NCBI RefSeq assembly: GCF_900142925.1
Contig: NZ_FRCN01000005.1
Location: 145,258 to 209,257 of the forward strand
DNA from: Chitinophaga sp. CF418
Lineage (GTDB): Bacteria; Bacteroidota; Bacteroidia; Chitinophagales; Chitinophagaceae
Length of the DNA: 64,000 nt
Direction of reading: 5' to 3'
In this document: one piece after another, positions 34,515 through 43,211 of the stretch
How the letters are laid out: every line of letters begins with the position of its first letter
Numbering within the stretch: the stretch's first letter is position 1
Program-made: the position numbers and the translations under genes
Notes under the pieces: generated by a model
Told to the model about the DNA's origin: nothing
The model's input: only the letters and a program-made list of their open reading frames with translations
Databases searched by the model: none

Positions 34515-36668
34515 ATGAGGAATTCCACCGCAAGTCCTTTCATGCTTGGGCTTGCCATGCTATTTGCTGCCACGTCAGGTAAAGGTCAGTCACCAACCAG
34601 CTACACGAAATATGTAAATACTTTCGTGGGCACAGCGCCACTTACAGACCCTAAGATCCTGGGCTACCAGCTGCCGGAAGGCTGGCGTTCATGGGCTGGG
34701 CTTACATTTCCCGGCAGCTCTTTGCCGAATGCTATGGTACAGTTAAGTCCGATGACTGAATACGGGTCCGGCGCCGGATATGAATATGAGGATACCGTTA
34801 TCCTGGGCTTTACACATACCAATAAAGGTCACTGGAACCTGTGTAACATTCCCATTCTGCCGCTCTCCCATCCGGGCGCTAAATTCGGCTCCAGGTTCTC
34901 GCACAAAAAAGAGAGTGCATCACCTGGCTTTTACCAGGTCTACCTGGAAGATTACAATGTGAACGTCAATCTGACCTCCACACTCAGATGCGGATACCAT
35001 CAGTACACCTATAAAAACAATACTGACAGACAGATACTGTTTGATCTGGCGAAAGCCAACAACAGGATCTCCGACTGGCACATTGAGCAGGTAGGCAAAT
35101 CTGCCTTACAGGGCTACCAGCGGGCAGGCGGCAATATCTATTTCTATGCCATGCTGAACACCGATATCAGCAAACTTGAAAAGACAGAAGAAGGTCAGCG
35201 CAGCGGCTATGCTATTGTACATGTAGCGGATGGCAATAAAGGTCCTGTTGAACTGAAAATAGGACTGTCGTTTGTAAGTACGGAGAATGCCAGACAAAAC
35301 CTTGAACAGGAGATCGGCAATAAATCTTTCACGGAGATCCGTAATGAGGCAAACCGTAAATGGGAGACATTGTTATCATCCATACAGGTAAAAGGCGGAA
35401 CGGAAAAACAAAGGCGCATGTTCTATTCCTGCCTGTACAGATCCTTCCTCTGGCCGGCTTTACGTAGTGATATAAACGGAGCGTTTACAGACGCAAAAGG
35501 TAACGTGGTCAAAAGTGATTTTAACTATTATACTGAACCTTCTCTGTGGGATACATACCGCAATAAAGATGTGCTCCTGGGTCTGATCTCTCCACAGGTC
35601 ACACTGGATGTGATCAAATCCATGAAAGAAGCAGGCGATAAAACAGGATTCATCCCTACCTTTTTCCACGGCGACCATGGCGCTTCTTCTATTGCAGGGG
35701 CCTATCTCCGGGGGATTGACAACTTTGACGTCAAAGGCACATATGACATACTGCTGAGGAATGCCAATGTAGAAGGCGCCCGTCCGCATCTGAAAGAGTA
35801 TATAGAAAAAGGTTACATCTCCGATCCCGACATTGCAGACCCGCACGTAGAAACAAAGGCAGCAGCAGGCGTATCCAAAACACTGGAGTATTCTTACGAT
35901 GATTATTCCCTTGCGCAGATAGCCGGAAAACTGGGCGACACCGCCAACTACAGGATACTGATGGCAAGGTCTAAAAACTACAGGAATATGTTCGATCCCG
36001 GCACCCGGTTTATGAGAGGAAGATTGGCAGATGGATCATGGATCAAAAATTTCAATCCTCAATATCCCTACTATGAATACATGTACAGGGAAGCCAATGC
36101 ATGGCAGGTATCCTTCTTTGCCCCACACGATATGAAAGGGCTGATTGAACTGTATGGCGGAGACAAAGGATTTGAATCCAAACTGGATTCTCTCTTTACA
36201 GTGCCCTGGAACCCGCATTATATAGCCAGGAATGTGGAAACCATGATAGGTCAGTATTGTCATGGCAATCAGCCAGACCATGAAGCACCGTTTGCTTATT
36301 ATTTTATAGGCAAACCGGAAAAATCTCAAAAGATGATCGACACCATTTTGAACAGCCTGTATGGTATCGGAAAAGAAGGTATCGCCCTCTGCGGAATGGA
36401 TGACGCAGGTGAGATGTCAGCATGGTATGTATTCAGTTCCTCCGGATTATATACCTACTCCGCTACCGACCCTGAATACCTTGTTACTGTTCCGCTCTTC
36501 GATGAAGTGAAGTGGAGAACCAGCACCGGCAAATTGCTGACATTAACGAAGAAAGGAAAAGGACGGGCCCTCACCGCCATAAAGGTGAATGGAAAAGAGC
36601 AGAAAGGATATTTTGTGCCGCATGACCTCTTCCGGAATGGCGGGAAGATTGAGATTGTCACCAAATAA
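34515..36668 (+). CDS. GH92 alpha-mannosidase, exported
   Basis: 717 residues. Signal peptide about 1-24 (ends TSGKGQ). GH92 enzymes are calcium-dependent exo-alpha-mannosidases. N-terminal domain: YTKYVNTFVGTAPL, YEYEDTVILGFTHTNKGHWN. Catalytic (alpha/alpha)6 domain: LWDTYRNKDVLLGLISPQVT, FFHGDHGASSIAGAYLRGID, YCHGNQPDHEAPFAYYFIGK, and GMDDAGEMSAWYVFSSSGLY from residue 627, where the acidic pair belongs to the active site. DDAGEM and GHWN differ slightly from the usual family forms, so the exact linkage specificity is uncertain. No SusCD genes adjoin. Bidirectional terminator follows. Confidence 0.95.
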   Translation: MRNSTASPFMLGLAMLFAATSGKGQSPTSYTKYVNTFVGTAPLTDPKILGYQLPEGWRSWAGLTFPGSSLPNAMVQLSPMTEYGSGAGYEYEDTVILGFTHTNKGHWNLCNIPILPLSHPGAKFGSRFSHKKESASPGFYQVYLEDYNVNVNLTSTLRCGYHQYTYKNNTDRQILFDLAKANNRISDWHIEQVGKSALQGYQRAGGNIYFYAMLNTDISKLEKTEEGQRSGYAIVHVADGNKGPVELKIGLSFVSTENARQNLEQEIGNKSFTEIRNEANRKWETLLSSIQVKGGTEKQRRMFYSCLYRSFLWPALRSDINGAFTDAKGNVVKSDFNYYTEPSLWDTYRNKDVLLGLISPQVTLDVIKSMKEAGDKTGFIPTFFHGDHGASSIAGAYLRGIDNFDVKGTYDILLRNANVEGARPHLKEYIEKGYISDPDIADPHVETKAAAGVSKTLEYSYDDYSLAQIAGKLGDTANYRILMARSKNYRNMFDPGTRFMRGRLADGSWIKNFNPQYPYYEYMYREANAWQVSFFAPHDMKGLIELYGGDKGFESKLDSLFTVPWNPHYIARNVETMIGQYCHGNQPDHEAPFAYYFIGKPEKSQKMIDTILNSLYGIGKEGIALCGMDDAGEMSAWYVFSSSGLYTYSATDPEYLVTVPLFDEVKWRTSTGKLLTLTKKGKGRALTAIKVNGKEQKGYFVPHDLFRNGGKIEIVTK

Positions 36669-36671
36669 AAG

Positions 36672-36710
36672 AAAAAGGGTGTTCTGCCGATGGAGAACAC
36701 CCTTTTTATC
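36672..36710. terminator. Bidirectional terminator between the GH92 gene and a convergent gene
   Basis: Stem AAAAAGGGTGTTCT/AGAACACCCTTTTT with an 8-nt loop; A-run and T-run on opposite sides. Confidence 0.85.
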
Positions 36711-36728
36711 ATTTACCCCAACAGGCTA

Positions 36729-37289
36729 TCAGGGACGGCCTTTAGGTTTAGGAATCACTTTTTTACCCTGTGCATCCGGGATATAAACACCATTTACCTT
36801 CTTGTCTATTTTTTCAGTATAAGCAGCATCAAATACAATACGGCCTTTTTTGAATTCATAGAATTTAGCAGGAACGTAATACATTGAATCCGCTGCAGGA
36901 TACGCTTCCGTCTGTTCACTTCCTCCAAACTCCAGCAATTCGTCATGGTCAAAATCTTTGATATCAGAAGCTATAGCTGTCATAAGTGAATCAGCTACTG
37001 AGTTGTTAATGCCAAATACGATCAGCTTGTTCTTACCCGGATTGTCTGTTACTTCTAAAAACAAAAACACATTACCACCATCTTCTACAAGGCGATTACG
37101 TTTGCTCTTGTAAACGATATTGTCGGAAGCAAATTTGAAGGTCTTATTGCCATTCACAATGATAGTACCTTTGTACACCGCAATTTTTTGCTGTTTGCTG
37201 CTCGTAAGGTGCAGTTCGTCCAGCGGTTTCTGGGCAAAAGCCGGTAGGCCGATGAACAGGAGCAGGAGATGTCTGAGTCGAAGACGCAT
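36729..37289 (-). CDS. Exported protein of unknown function
   Basis: 186 residues from MRLRLRHLLLLFIGLPAFAQ, a good signal peptide; the frame opens 21 codons earlier without a signal. The mature part has DELHLTSSKQQKIAVYKGTI, DFDHDELLEFGGSEQTEAY and FYEFKKGRIVFDAAYTEKID, a pattern of Bacteroidota proteins that report a measured value of a structure (FG-GAP-like DxDxDE element at DFDHDEL). No family name assigned. Divergent from the hydrolase at 37483. Confidence 0.75.
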   Translation of the reverse strand: MRLRLRHLLLLFIGLPAFAQKPLDELHLTSSKQQKIAVYKGTIIVNGNKTFKFASDNIVYKSKRNRLVEDGGNVFLFLEVTDNPGKNKLIVFGINNSVADSLMTAIASDIKDFDHDELLEFGGSEQTEAYPAADSMYYVPAKFYEFKKGRIVFDAAYTEKIDKKVNGVYIPDAQGKKVIPKPKGRP

Positions 37290-37392
37290 AGGAATATTTT
37301 TAAAATCAGGTGTCGAACTTACACAATTTTCCCCGAACCATATCAATAACAAATCCGGAATTTTACCGTTCCCATTTTACACAAGGCATAGG

Positions 37393-37437
37393 CTCCCCAT
37401 TATTTCCCCACTATTGGGGAGATAGGTTCTTTATTTT
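37393..37437 (+). promoter_or_regulatory. Leader hairpin with T-run, possible attenuator before the hydrolase gene
   Basis: The right arm TGGGGAG (37415-37421) can pair with either CTCCCCA (37393-37399) or TCCCCA (37405-37410), and a T-rich run follows (37427-37437). It lies in a divergent region where no plus-strand gene ends, so it is placed in the leader of the gene at 37483. Confidence 0.35.
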
Positions 37438-37482
37438 TTTCATGAACTTAGTGTCCTCAATTCGCAATAAATTATACTTCAC

Positions 37483-38313
37483 ATGAGTATTACAACCCGC
37501 CTCCATACAATCCTTACATCACATGGCGCTATTGCTGTGGAAGAAAGTGGAAAAGACAGCGGTATCCCCCTGCTGCTGATCCATGGTAATTCATTTTCCC
37601 ATGATGTATTCCGTTACCAGTTACAGGGATCACTTGCTGAAAATTACCGTCTTATTGCCTTCGACTTACCCGGTCAGGGCAAGTCGGAAAATGCGCCTGA
37701 GCCTATGCGGACCTATACACTACCAGGCTTTGCAGACGCGGTAATTGAACTGCTGGAGAAGATGGGTATCACTGAAACAGTCATACTAGGCTGGTCACTA
37801 GGCGGTCATATTGCCATCGAAATGCTTTCCCGTTTCTCCGGCATACAGGGCCTGATGATCACCGGTACCCCTCCCGTTGGCCGTAACAGCATGTCACAGG
37901 GCTTCAGCGGCTCGCCACATACCGGAATGGCTGGTAAAGAAATAATCACGGAAGCCGAAATAGCAGCCTTTGTTACCGCAATTTTTGGTAGATCGGCCGA
38001 GCCATTTCTGCTGGATATCGTAAGAAGGGCAGATGGCCGTTTCCGTAAGCGGCTCTTTGAAGCTGCACGTGAAGGCGCAGGCGCCGACCAGCGGCGAACT
38101 GTTGAAAACAGTATGGTGCCACTGGCTGTGGTCAATGGCGCGGCAGACAGTATTATCAATCTCAACTACTTTGATACGGTCGACTATGCTAATCTATGGG
38201 AAGATCAATGTTATCAGCTGCCCGGTCTGGGACATGCGCCTTTCTGGGAAGGCCCGGATCAATTCAATCCCCTTCTTGAACGTTTTCTGCAATATACAGG
38301 GGCCGGCAGGTAA
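37483..38313 (+). CDS. Alpha/beta hydrolase
   Basis: 276 residues with the classical fold. Oxyanion hole HGNSFSHDVF (34-43), nucleophile elbow ILGWSLGGHI with Ser105, acid probably in VVNGAADSIINL, and His in GLGHAPFWEGPDQFN near residue 250. FDLPGQGKSENAP is the usual strand-4 loop. Substrate cannot be predicted; many relatives act as esterases or epoxide/haloalkane-type hydrolases. No signal peptide. Single gene. Confidence 0.9.
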   Translation: MSITTRLHTILTSHGAIAVEESGKDSGIPLLLIHGNSFSHDVFRYQLQGSLAENYRLIAFDLPGQGKSENAPEPMRTYTLPGFADAVIELLEKMGITETVILGWSLGGHIAIEMLSRFSGIQGLMITGTPPVGRNSMSQGFSGSPHTGMAGKEIITEAEIAAFVTAIFGRSAEPFLLDIVRRADGRFRKRLFEAAREGAGADQRRTVENSMVPLAVVNGAADSIINLNYFDTVDYANLWEDQCYQLPGLGHAPFWEGPDQFNPLLERFLQYTGAGR

Positions 38314-38477
38314 ATCCAGAGATAAACCGTAAGCTAATTCTGTACGAAAGCAGTAAGTCATTTTGTTGGAAAGTCGTATTCTACTGTGTTGATGTAAAAA
38401 CAAAATGGCCGCTAAGTACATTTGTTTCCCAGACAATTGTACTTACCAGCCGTTGAGTTATCATCTGTAAATCTGTT

Positions 38478-39032
38478 CTACTTATATACGACAAGATGAG
38501 GAAATAGTCTTTCATCAATCCTTTTCTTCTGTCTCAGATGATGTCTCATATGCATCTCTCCAAACTGCAGCCATTCAAAGGCATTAAAGAAAGCAAAACC
38601 GGGGTGTTCTGTTTTTCCATTTGCGGTTGAAAGATCGATCTTATCAAAGATGCTGTTCACTTCATCTTTGATGAATATTAACGCCTGCAACAATTCGTCC
38701 TTACTTTGTGGCTGTCTTAAATTGATATCGTTAAAAGGATTTTCGAGCGCCATATCCGGAAAATCATTGTCCTCAAACATGACCCTGGCGCGTGAGCGCA
38801 TACTCTTTTCCGCATTACGGTTTTTCAACAACAGCGCAGCTTTTATCTGTTCAAGATAGAAGGTGGTATCTTCTATGATATGCACATACACCTGTCCCAG
38901 CGACCAGGAATCGGCCTGCGGCCTTTGATGAAGCATTTCGATAGAATAATGATCGAGTTGATCTATCCATTGCTGAATAGTTTGATTAAACTGCTTAAGT
39001 AATGTTGTTGCCTGACTGATTTCCATATTCAT
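38478..39032 (-). CDS. DinB-family protein
   Basis: 184 residues forming the four-helix DinB/YfiT-like fold. Family elements: LLKQFNQTIQQWIDQLDHYS, PQADSWSLGQVYVHIIEDTT with the first metal-binding His (VHII), and LQFGEMHMRHHLRQKKRIDE with the second His pair. Members bind divalent metal and some act as thiol S-transferases; others are stress-linked with no known reaction. Role here unknown. Cytoplasmic, single gene. Confidence 0.88.
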   Translation of the reverse strand: MNMEISQATTLLKQFNQTIQQWIDQLDHYSIEMLHQRPQADSWSLGQVYVHIIEDTTFYLEQIKAALLLKNRNAEKSMRSRARVMFEDNDFPDMALENPFNDINLRQPQSKDELLQALIFIKDEVNSIFDKIDLSTANGKTEHPGFAFFNAFEWLQFGEMHMRHHLRQKKRIDERLFPHLVVYK

Positions 39033-39211
39033 TCAAAGGGTTTAAGTCAATGATCATGCCCACGCAATTTATCATAAATATAAATTGCTGGCACATTCAT
39101 GACGACGAAGGAGGGCTTTTTTTAAGTACGCATTGAATAACAATCAGTTAACCAAAGCCCCGGTAAATAGTTGCTAACTTTATTAAACTATAACCAACTA
39201 AACGCTGAACG

Positions 39212-39784
39212 ATGAAAAAGTACCTATTGCCAACGGTAGCACTACTGTGCAGTACATTGTCATATGGCCAGCAGAACAATAGGCTCAGTGAGGTGGCCTC
39301 TCTCCTTTTCAAGAATGCAAAAACAACTTTAACAACAGCAGAAAAAAACCAGATCGCCACTAAACTTGGCTTTGTTTCCTCCGGCCTTAAAGACCTGCCC
39401 TTTGCCATGGATAAGGATAGTAAGGCCTATCCATTCAATGCGGTCGTTTATCCGACTGACCTGAATAAAGATGGCAAACAGGAGATCTTTGTCTGGTTTG
39501 GAAACTCCTACACCTCAGGCAACACAGGCTCAAGTATCTCAATGTTCATTAAAAATGCTGCCGGTACCTACGTGGATAATCTGGGCTTTCCCGGACTTGC
39601 TCCAGACGTACTTGCAACGGTCAACAAGGGGTATCCTGACTTGCTTATCGGGGGCCCAGGCATGGAGTTCCCCGTCTTGAGATGGAATGGCAGAACATAC
39701 GCCAATTTCAAAACTGTCAGTAACGATGACTATGACAAGCTGAAGAAAACGAGTGTAGATTCATTAGCCATAAAGGATCGTTAA
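39212..39784 (+). CDS. Exported protein of unknown function with an FG-GAP-like element
   Basis: 190 residues. Signal peptide MKKYLLPTVALLCSTLSYG with cleavage before QQ. The mature part has YPTDLNKDGKQEIFVWFGNS, where DLNKDGKQEI resembles the calcium-binding DxNxDG loop of FG-GAP/VCBS repeats, and GYPDLLIGGPGMEFPVLRWN, a second such hairpin. Similar single-domain secreted proteins are frequent in Bacteroidota; function unknown. Confidence 0.78.
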   Translation: MKKYLLPTVALLCSTLSYGQQNNRLSEVASLLFKNAKTTLTTAEKNQIATKLGFVSSGLKDLPFAMDKDSKAYPFNAVVYPTDLNKDGKQEIFVWFGNSYTSGNTGSSISMFIKNAAGTYVDNLGFPGLAPDVLATVNKGYPDLLIGGPGMEFPVLRWNGRTYANFKTVSNDDYDKLKKTSVDSLAIKDR

Positions 39785-39919
39785 AGCGAATACCCCTCCT
39801 CTGATTTACCACCTTAAAACAGCATCTTTGATAATGTCTGTAAAGGCGGGCAGGCATTGTATGGCCATTCAGCCCATCACATAGGTAGCCGGTGCATGGG
39901 CAAATACAAAGTATACGGT

Positions 39920-40168
39920 TTAACAACGGTCCGGCAGGGGAATATTATTGACAGATATGAGACTGTCCAGTCTGATCACCAAACCATTATCCATCCTCAT
40001 ATATTCCACTTTGTTCAGGGCATATACATCCATAATACAGGCGGTAACATCCTGCTCTTCACCTGTTTCATCCCTGAATACGATCCTGCTGATAGTGCGC
40101 ATGGTTGCCCAGGCCTCCAGTCGGTCATAGTAGTTGCAATCAATTGGCTGATACGGCGTATCTGGCAT
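39920..40168 (-). CDS. rof: Rof/YaeO-like Rho-binding antiterminator
   Basis: 82 residues from MPDTPYQPIDCNYYDRLEAW, close to the 84 of E. coli Rof, which binds Rho and blocks its RNA loading. Matching points: YQPIDCNYYDRLE at the N-terminus (YxPIxCxxYDxLE), IVFRDETGEEQDVTACIMDV in the beta-sheet core, and VEYMRMDNGLVIRLDSLISV at the end. The open frame begins 26 codons earlier, but that part has no family match. Other Rof-fold proteins exist, so binding to Rho is inferred. Single gene, convergent with the preceding gene. Confidence 0.72.
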   Translation of the reverse strand: MPDTPYQPIDCNYYDRLEAWATMRTISRIVFRDETGEEQDVTACIMDVYALNKVEYMRMDNGLVIRLDSLISVNNIPLPDRC

Positions 40169-40312
40169 AGCGATATAATTTACTTTCCATAAAGTTACCT
40201 TTTGCCCGCTTATTTTTCCAACAATTATCCTATGCCGACCGTTCATAAAGCGTAACGCCTCACCACAGACAAGTTTACTATTTTGGAAACTCCAAATAAT
40301 AAAGGCTATACT

Positions 40313-41359
40313 ATGAAGACATTGTTTCTACCGCTTTACCTGCTGGCCGCCGGTTTCCTTACACCGGTCTTCGCTGCTCAGCCAGAAAAGGTAAGCTACT
40401 CATCCGTAAGCGGACCATTACCCGCTACTCCTGCCGACACAAATCTTACCATGTTCGGGCGTGGCATGTATCCCGGGGACGACACCACTTATCAGAACTT
40501 AAGGCAGTCCGGTTTCAATACCGTGATCCTCTCCAGCTTTTACATTCGTGCCAATGGGGACGTTTATTCCGGTGATGACCACAGGAATCCTATCATACAT
40601 GATGGCCAGTATGTAGGTAGCAGGGAGTGGCTTAAATATGTGGCCACGCTGAAGCAAAAGTCCTCCTCGGTAACACGTATTGAGATACTGCTCGAAGGCA
40701 GATGGTATAATCAGCCGCCCAATACCTACGACTACATCCAGGACTGGTATGATTCTACCCGGACTGTGGACGGCATTGTAACAGGGATCGGTCCCAACAG
40801 CACATTGTATAAGATCATTAAGGTGATGAAAGAAGACATCGGTGTGGATGCTATCTGTATCGATGACGAATCTGTTTATAACAGCGAATCCATCGCCAAA
40901 CTGGGAGAATTGGCAGGCCGTCTTAACCTGCATATGACACTCTGCCCTTTCAGGAAAACAGAGTACTGGAAAGATATCATCTGCCGCTCTCAGCCGGGGC
41001 TGATAGATGCTATCTACCTGCAATGTTATGATGGCGGCAGGTTCAATGTTCCCGGTGTCTGGAAGACCAAACTGCAGACCGCTCTTCCGGTATACCCTAT
41101 CTTCCTTTGCCGTGGTGCATTCAGTACCTGCAACCCCGTCCACAACAGTAAAACACCGGCAGAAATCAAATCTGAAATGATCAGGTTCAGAAAAGATTAT
41201 CCTGAAATGAACGGAGGCGCTATCTGGCAGATGGCGGATATAAAAAACTATATTAAGAATGATTGCGCCGTGCAGTATCCTGAATCGGGTACTTCCACTT
41301 CGTTAAGCCAATATATCCTCGATCTCCGGAATGGTCTGAAGGAAGGGCTTAGTGAATGA
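40313..41359 (+). CDS. Exported TIM-barrel protein, GH18-like
   Basis: 348 residues from MKTLFLPLYLLAAGFLTPVF (signal peptide ending near FAAQ); a Met at 40283 adds 10 residues before the signal and is less likely. It reads like a glycosidase barrel: QNLRQSGFNTVILSSFYIRA, MKEDIGVDAICIDDESVYNS, IYLQCYDGGRFNVPGVWKTK, GGAIWQMADIKNYI. The segment DAICIDDE (179-186) fits the GH18 DxxDxDxE motif with Cys182 in place of one Asp and the acid Glu186 kept. Assignment to GH18 is inference. A terminator follows at 41405. Confidence 0.7.
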   Translation: MKTLFLPLYLLAAGFLTPVFAAQPEKVSYSSVSGPLPATPADTNLTMFGRGMYPGDDTTYQNLRQSGFNTVILSSFYIRANGDVYSGDDHRNPIIHDGQYVGSREWLKYVATLKQKSSSVTRIEILLEGRWYNQPPNTYDYIQDWYDSTRTVDGIVTGIGPNSTLYKIIKVMKEDIGVDAICIDDESVYNSESIAKLGELAGRLNLHMTLCPFRKTEYWKDIICRSQPGLIDAIYLQCYDGGRFNVPGVWKTKLQTALPVYPIFLCRGAFSTCNPVHNSKTPAEIKSEMIRFRKDYPEMNGGAIWQMADIKNYIKNDCAVQYPESGTSTSLSQYILDLRNGLKEGLSE

Positions 41360-41404
41360 TCTTTTCTATAATTCTTTTAATACGGGCAAGCGTATTTTCT
41401 ATCA

Positions 41405-41440
41405 GGCCTTGTGTCCACCAGACACAGGGCCCTTTTTTCT
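41405..41440 (+). terminator. Rho-independent terminator after the GH18-like gene
   Basis: Stem GGCCTTGTGTC/GACACAGGGCC with one G-U pair and a 5-nt loop, followed by CTTTTTTCTT. Confidence 0.85.
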
Positions 41441-41448
41441 TAAACAGG

Positions 41449-42222
41449 TCAGGGCAGCAGTAATTTCGTTTTGATGATATCGTGGTAGGAATAAGCGCTC
41501 TTTATTTTAGATCCTTTCGTATCATTCATCACCAGTATATAGGTGCCTTTGAAATATTTCTGGATCTCCCTGATCTTTAATTTATTGACGATAAAACCTC
41601 TGTGCACCCGCAGGAATTCAGGTGGCAGGCGGTCTTCGAGATAACTCAGGGAGTATTCTATCAGCTTCTCTCCGTCGGGGGTATGGACGCTGACATATTT
41701 CTCCTTTGCTTCAAAGAAGACAATATCCCCGACATGCACCAGCTGGATCTTATCTCCCCTTTTCACGGGTATTGTACTGATCACATCTTTCACTTCCCGT
41801 TCACTGATCAGTCTCCGGATCTTCCCCAGTATATCCCCGTTTTCACCTTTACGCTGACCTATTCTTTTAATGGTGAGCGCAAGCCGCCCGTCTTCCACCG
41901 GCTTTAGCAGATAGTCCAGTGAGTTCTTCTCAAACGCTTTTATAGCATACTCCTCATAAGCCGTCACAAAAACGATCAGCGGTGTATATTCAAGCTGATT
42001 AAGCACCTCAAAGCCATTAAATGCCGGTATCTGTATATCCAGGAATACCAGGTCAGGCCGGTGATCATTAATAAATGCCACAGCAGCAGGGCCATCACCA
42101 ACAGCCCCGATCACTTTGATGTGCGGGTAGGCAGACAAGGATTTTTTCAGGCGATGTATCGCCATCTCTTCATCGTCCACCAGCAGGGTGGTGATCTCTT
42201 CCTGGAATTGTGATCCGGACAT
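41449..42222 (-). CDS. LytTR-family response regulator
   Basis: 257 residues. The receiver domain (about 11-125) has VDDEE at the acidic pocket, phospho-acceptor Asp62 in LVFLDIQIPAFNGFEVL, and VFVTAYEEYAIKAFEKNSLD. The C-terminal LytTR DNA-binding domain (about 155-257) has KRGDKIQLVHVGDIVFFEAK, PPEFLRVHRGFIVNKLKIRE. Its start overlaps the end of the sensor kinase gene by 53 bp, so the pair is translationally coupled. Confidence 0.95.
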   Translation of the reverse strand: MSGSQFQEEITTLLVDDEEMAIHRLKKSLSAYPHIKVIGAVGDGPAAVAFINDHRPDLVFLDIQIPAFNGFEVLNQLEYTPLIVFVTAYEEYAIKAFEKNSLDYLLKPVEDGRLALTIKRIGQRKGENGDILGKIRRLISEREVKDVISTIPVKRGDKIQLVHVGDIVFFEAKEKYVSVHTPDGEKLIEYSLSYLEDRLPPEFLRVHRGFIVNKLKIREIQKYFKGTYILVMNDTKGSKIKSAYSYHDIIKTKLLLP

Positions 42223-43210
42223 ATTTTTCAGGCGTATTATTCAGTTCTATTTTAAAATCATCTGCATACAGCAGTTTTAACTTGTTCATCACCATTTGCA
42301 ATCCCATGCCCGACACCGGCGTATCCGGAAATGCCGGGCCGGAATCTGCTATGCGGATCAGCAACTGCGTTCCTTCCTGTAAGATACTCACATCAATGGA
42401 GCCACTGGTGGTACTCGTCTCGATACCATGCTTTACGGCATTCTCCACCACTGGTTGTAATATGAACGAGGGTATCTGCAGATGCAATGCAGCAGGATCA
42501 ACGTCTATATGATAGCCCATCCTGTTCTCATACCGGATCTGTTGCATATGCAGATAGGTAGAGATGATCTCCAGTTCATCACGTACGGTATGGAAGGTAG
42601 CGCTGTCTTTGTTCAAAGTAAATCTGAAAAACCGCGACAACAGCAATACCAGTTCTTCTGCCTTCAGCGGGTCTTTTGATATCAGGCCTGCAATGGTGTT
42701 ATGCATGTTGTACAGGAAATGCGGATTGATCTTTGCCCTTAGCAGTTCCAGCTCAAAGACCGTCTGCTGTTGCTCTAATTGCAGCACCCGGTATTGTTGG
42801 TGCAGGATCCGGGCATTCAGCATACTTTTCCACTCCTCACTCACATACAGCGGCATCGCCGTTACCATTACAATCAGAATGTTCAGTATGTAAGTGCTGC
42901 CACCCTCGAAAGCTACATACCGCTCCCCTGTCAGCAATGCCCTCATCAGGAAAGTGAGTTCAGAGCCCAGTAGCGCTGCCAATACCAGCAACACGATCAT
43001 GATCATCACCTTTACAGGCTGGTAAGCGCTTAGAACGGTAAAATAGTGCCGGTGATAGATCGCCAGCATCATCAAAGAGCCGATATTCACGCTGGACAAC
43101 ACCGACACAATAATGCGTATTGGCCGGTGATCGTAAGTAAAATACAGATAGAGACCAAAGGCGGATCCGATAAGGATACAGATCAGTAAAGTTTTTATAA
43201 CCAGCTGCAT
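42170..43210 (-). CDS. LytS/YehU-type sensor histidine kinase
   Basis: 346 residues. The membrane half (about 1-125) has four hydrophobic segments (VIKTLLICILIGSAFGLYLY, VKVMIMIVLLVLAALLGSEL and others). The His_kinase domain has AKINPHFLYNMHNTIAGLIS with the phospho-accepting His, and the ATPase part has LQIPSFILQPVVENAVKHGI. This is the 7TM-less YehU form common in Bacteroidota. It is the partner of the LytTR regulator; signal unknown. One base pair separates it from the DUF2306 gene upstream, so the three make an operon. Confidence 0.95.
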   Translation of the reverse strand: MQLVIKTLLICILIGSAFGLYLYFTYDHRPIRIIVSVLSSVNIGSLMMLAIYHRHYFTVLSAYQPVKVMIMIVLLVLAALLGSELTFLMRALLTGERYVAFEGGSTYILNILIVMVTAMPLYVSEEWKSMLNARILHQQYRVLQLEQQQTVFELELLRAKINPHFLYNMHNTIAGLISKDPLKAEELVLLLSRFFRFTLNKDSATFHTVRDELEIISTYLHMQQIRYENRMGYHIDVDPAALHLQIPSFILQPVVENAVKHGIETSTTSGSIDVSILQEGTQLLIRIADSGPAFPDTPVSGMGLQMVMNKLKLLYADDFKIELNNTPEKYVRITIPGRDHHPAGGR

Positions 43211-43211
43211 A

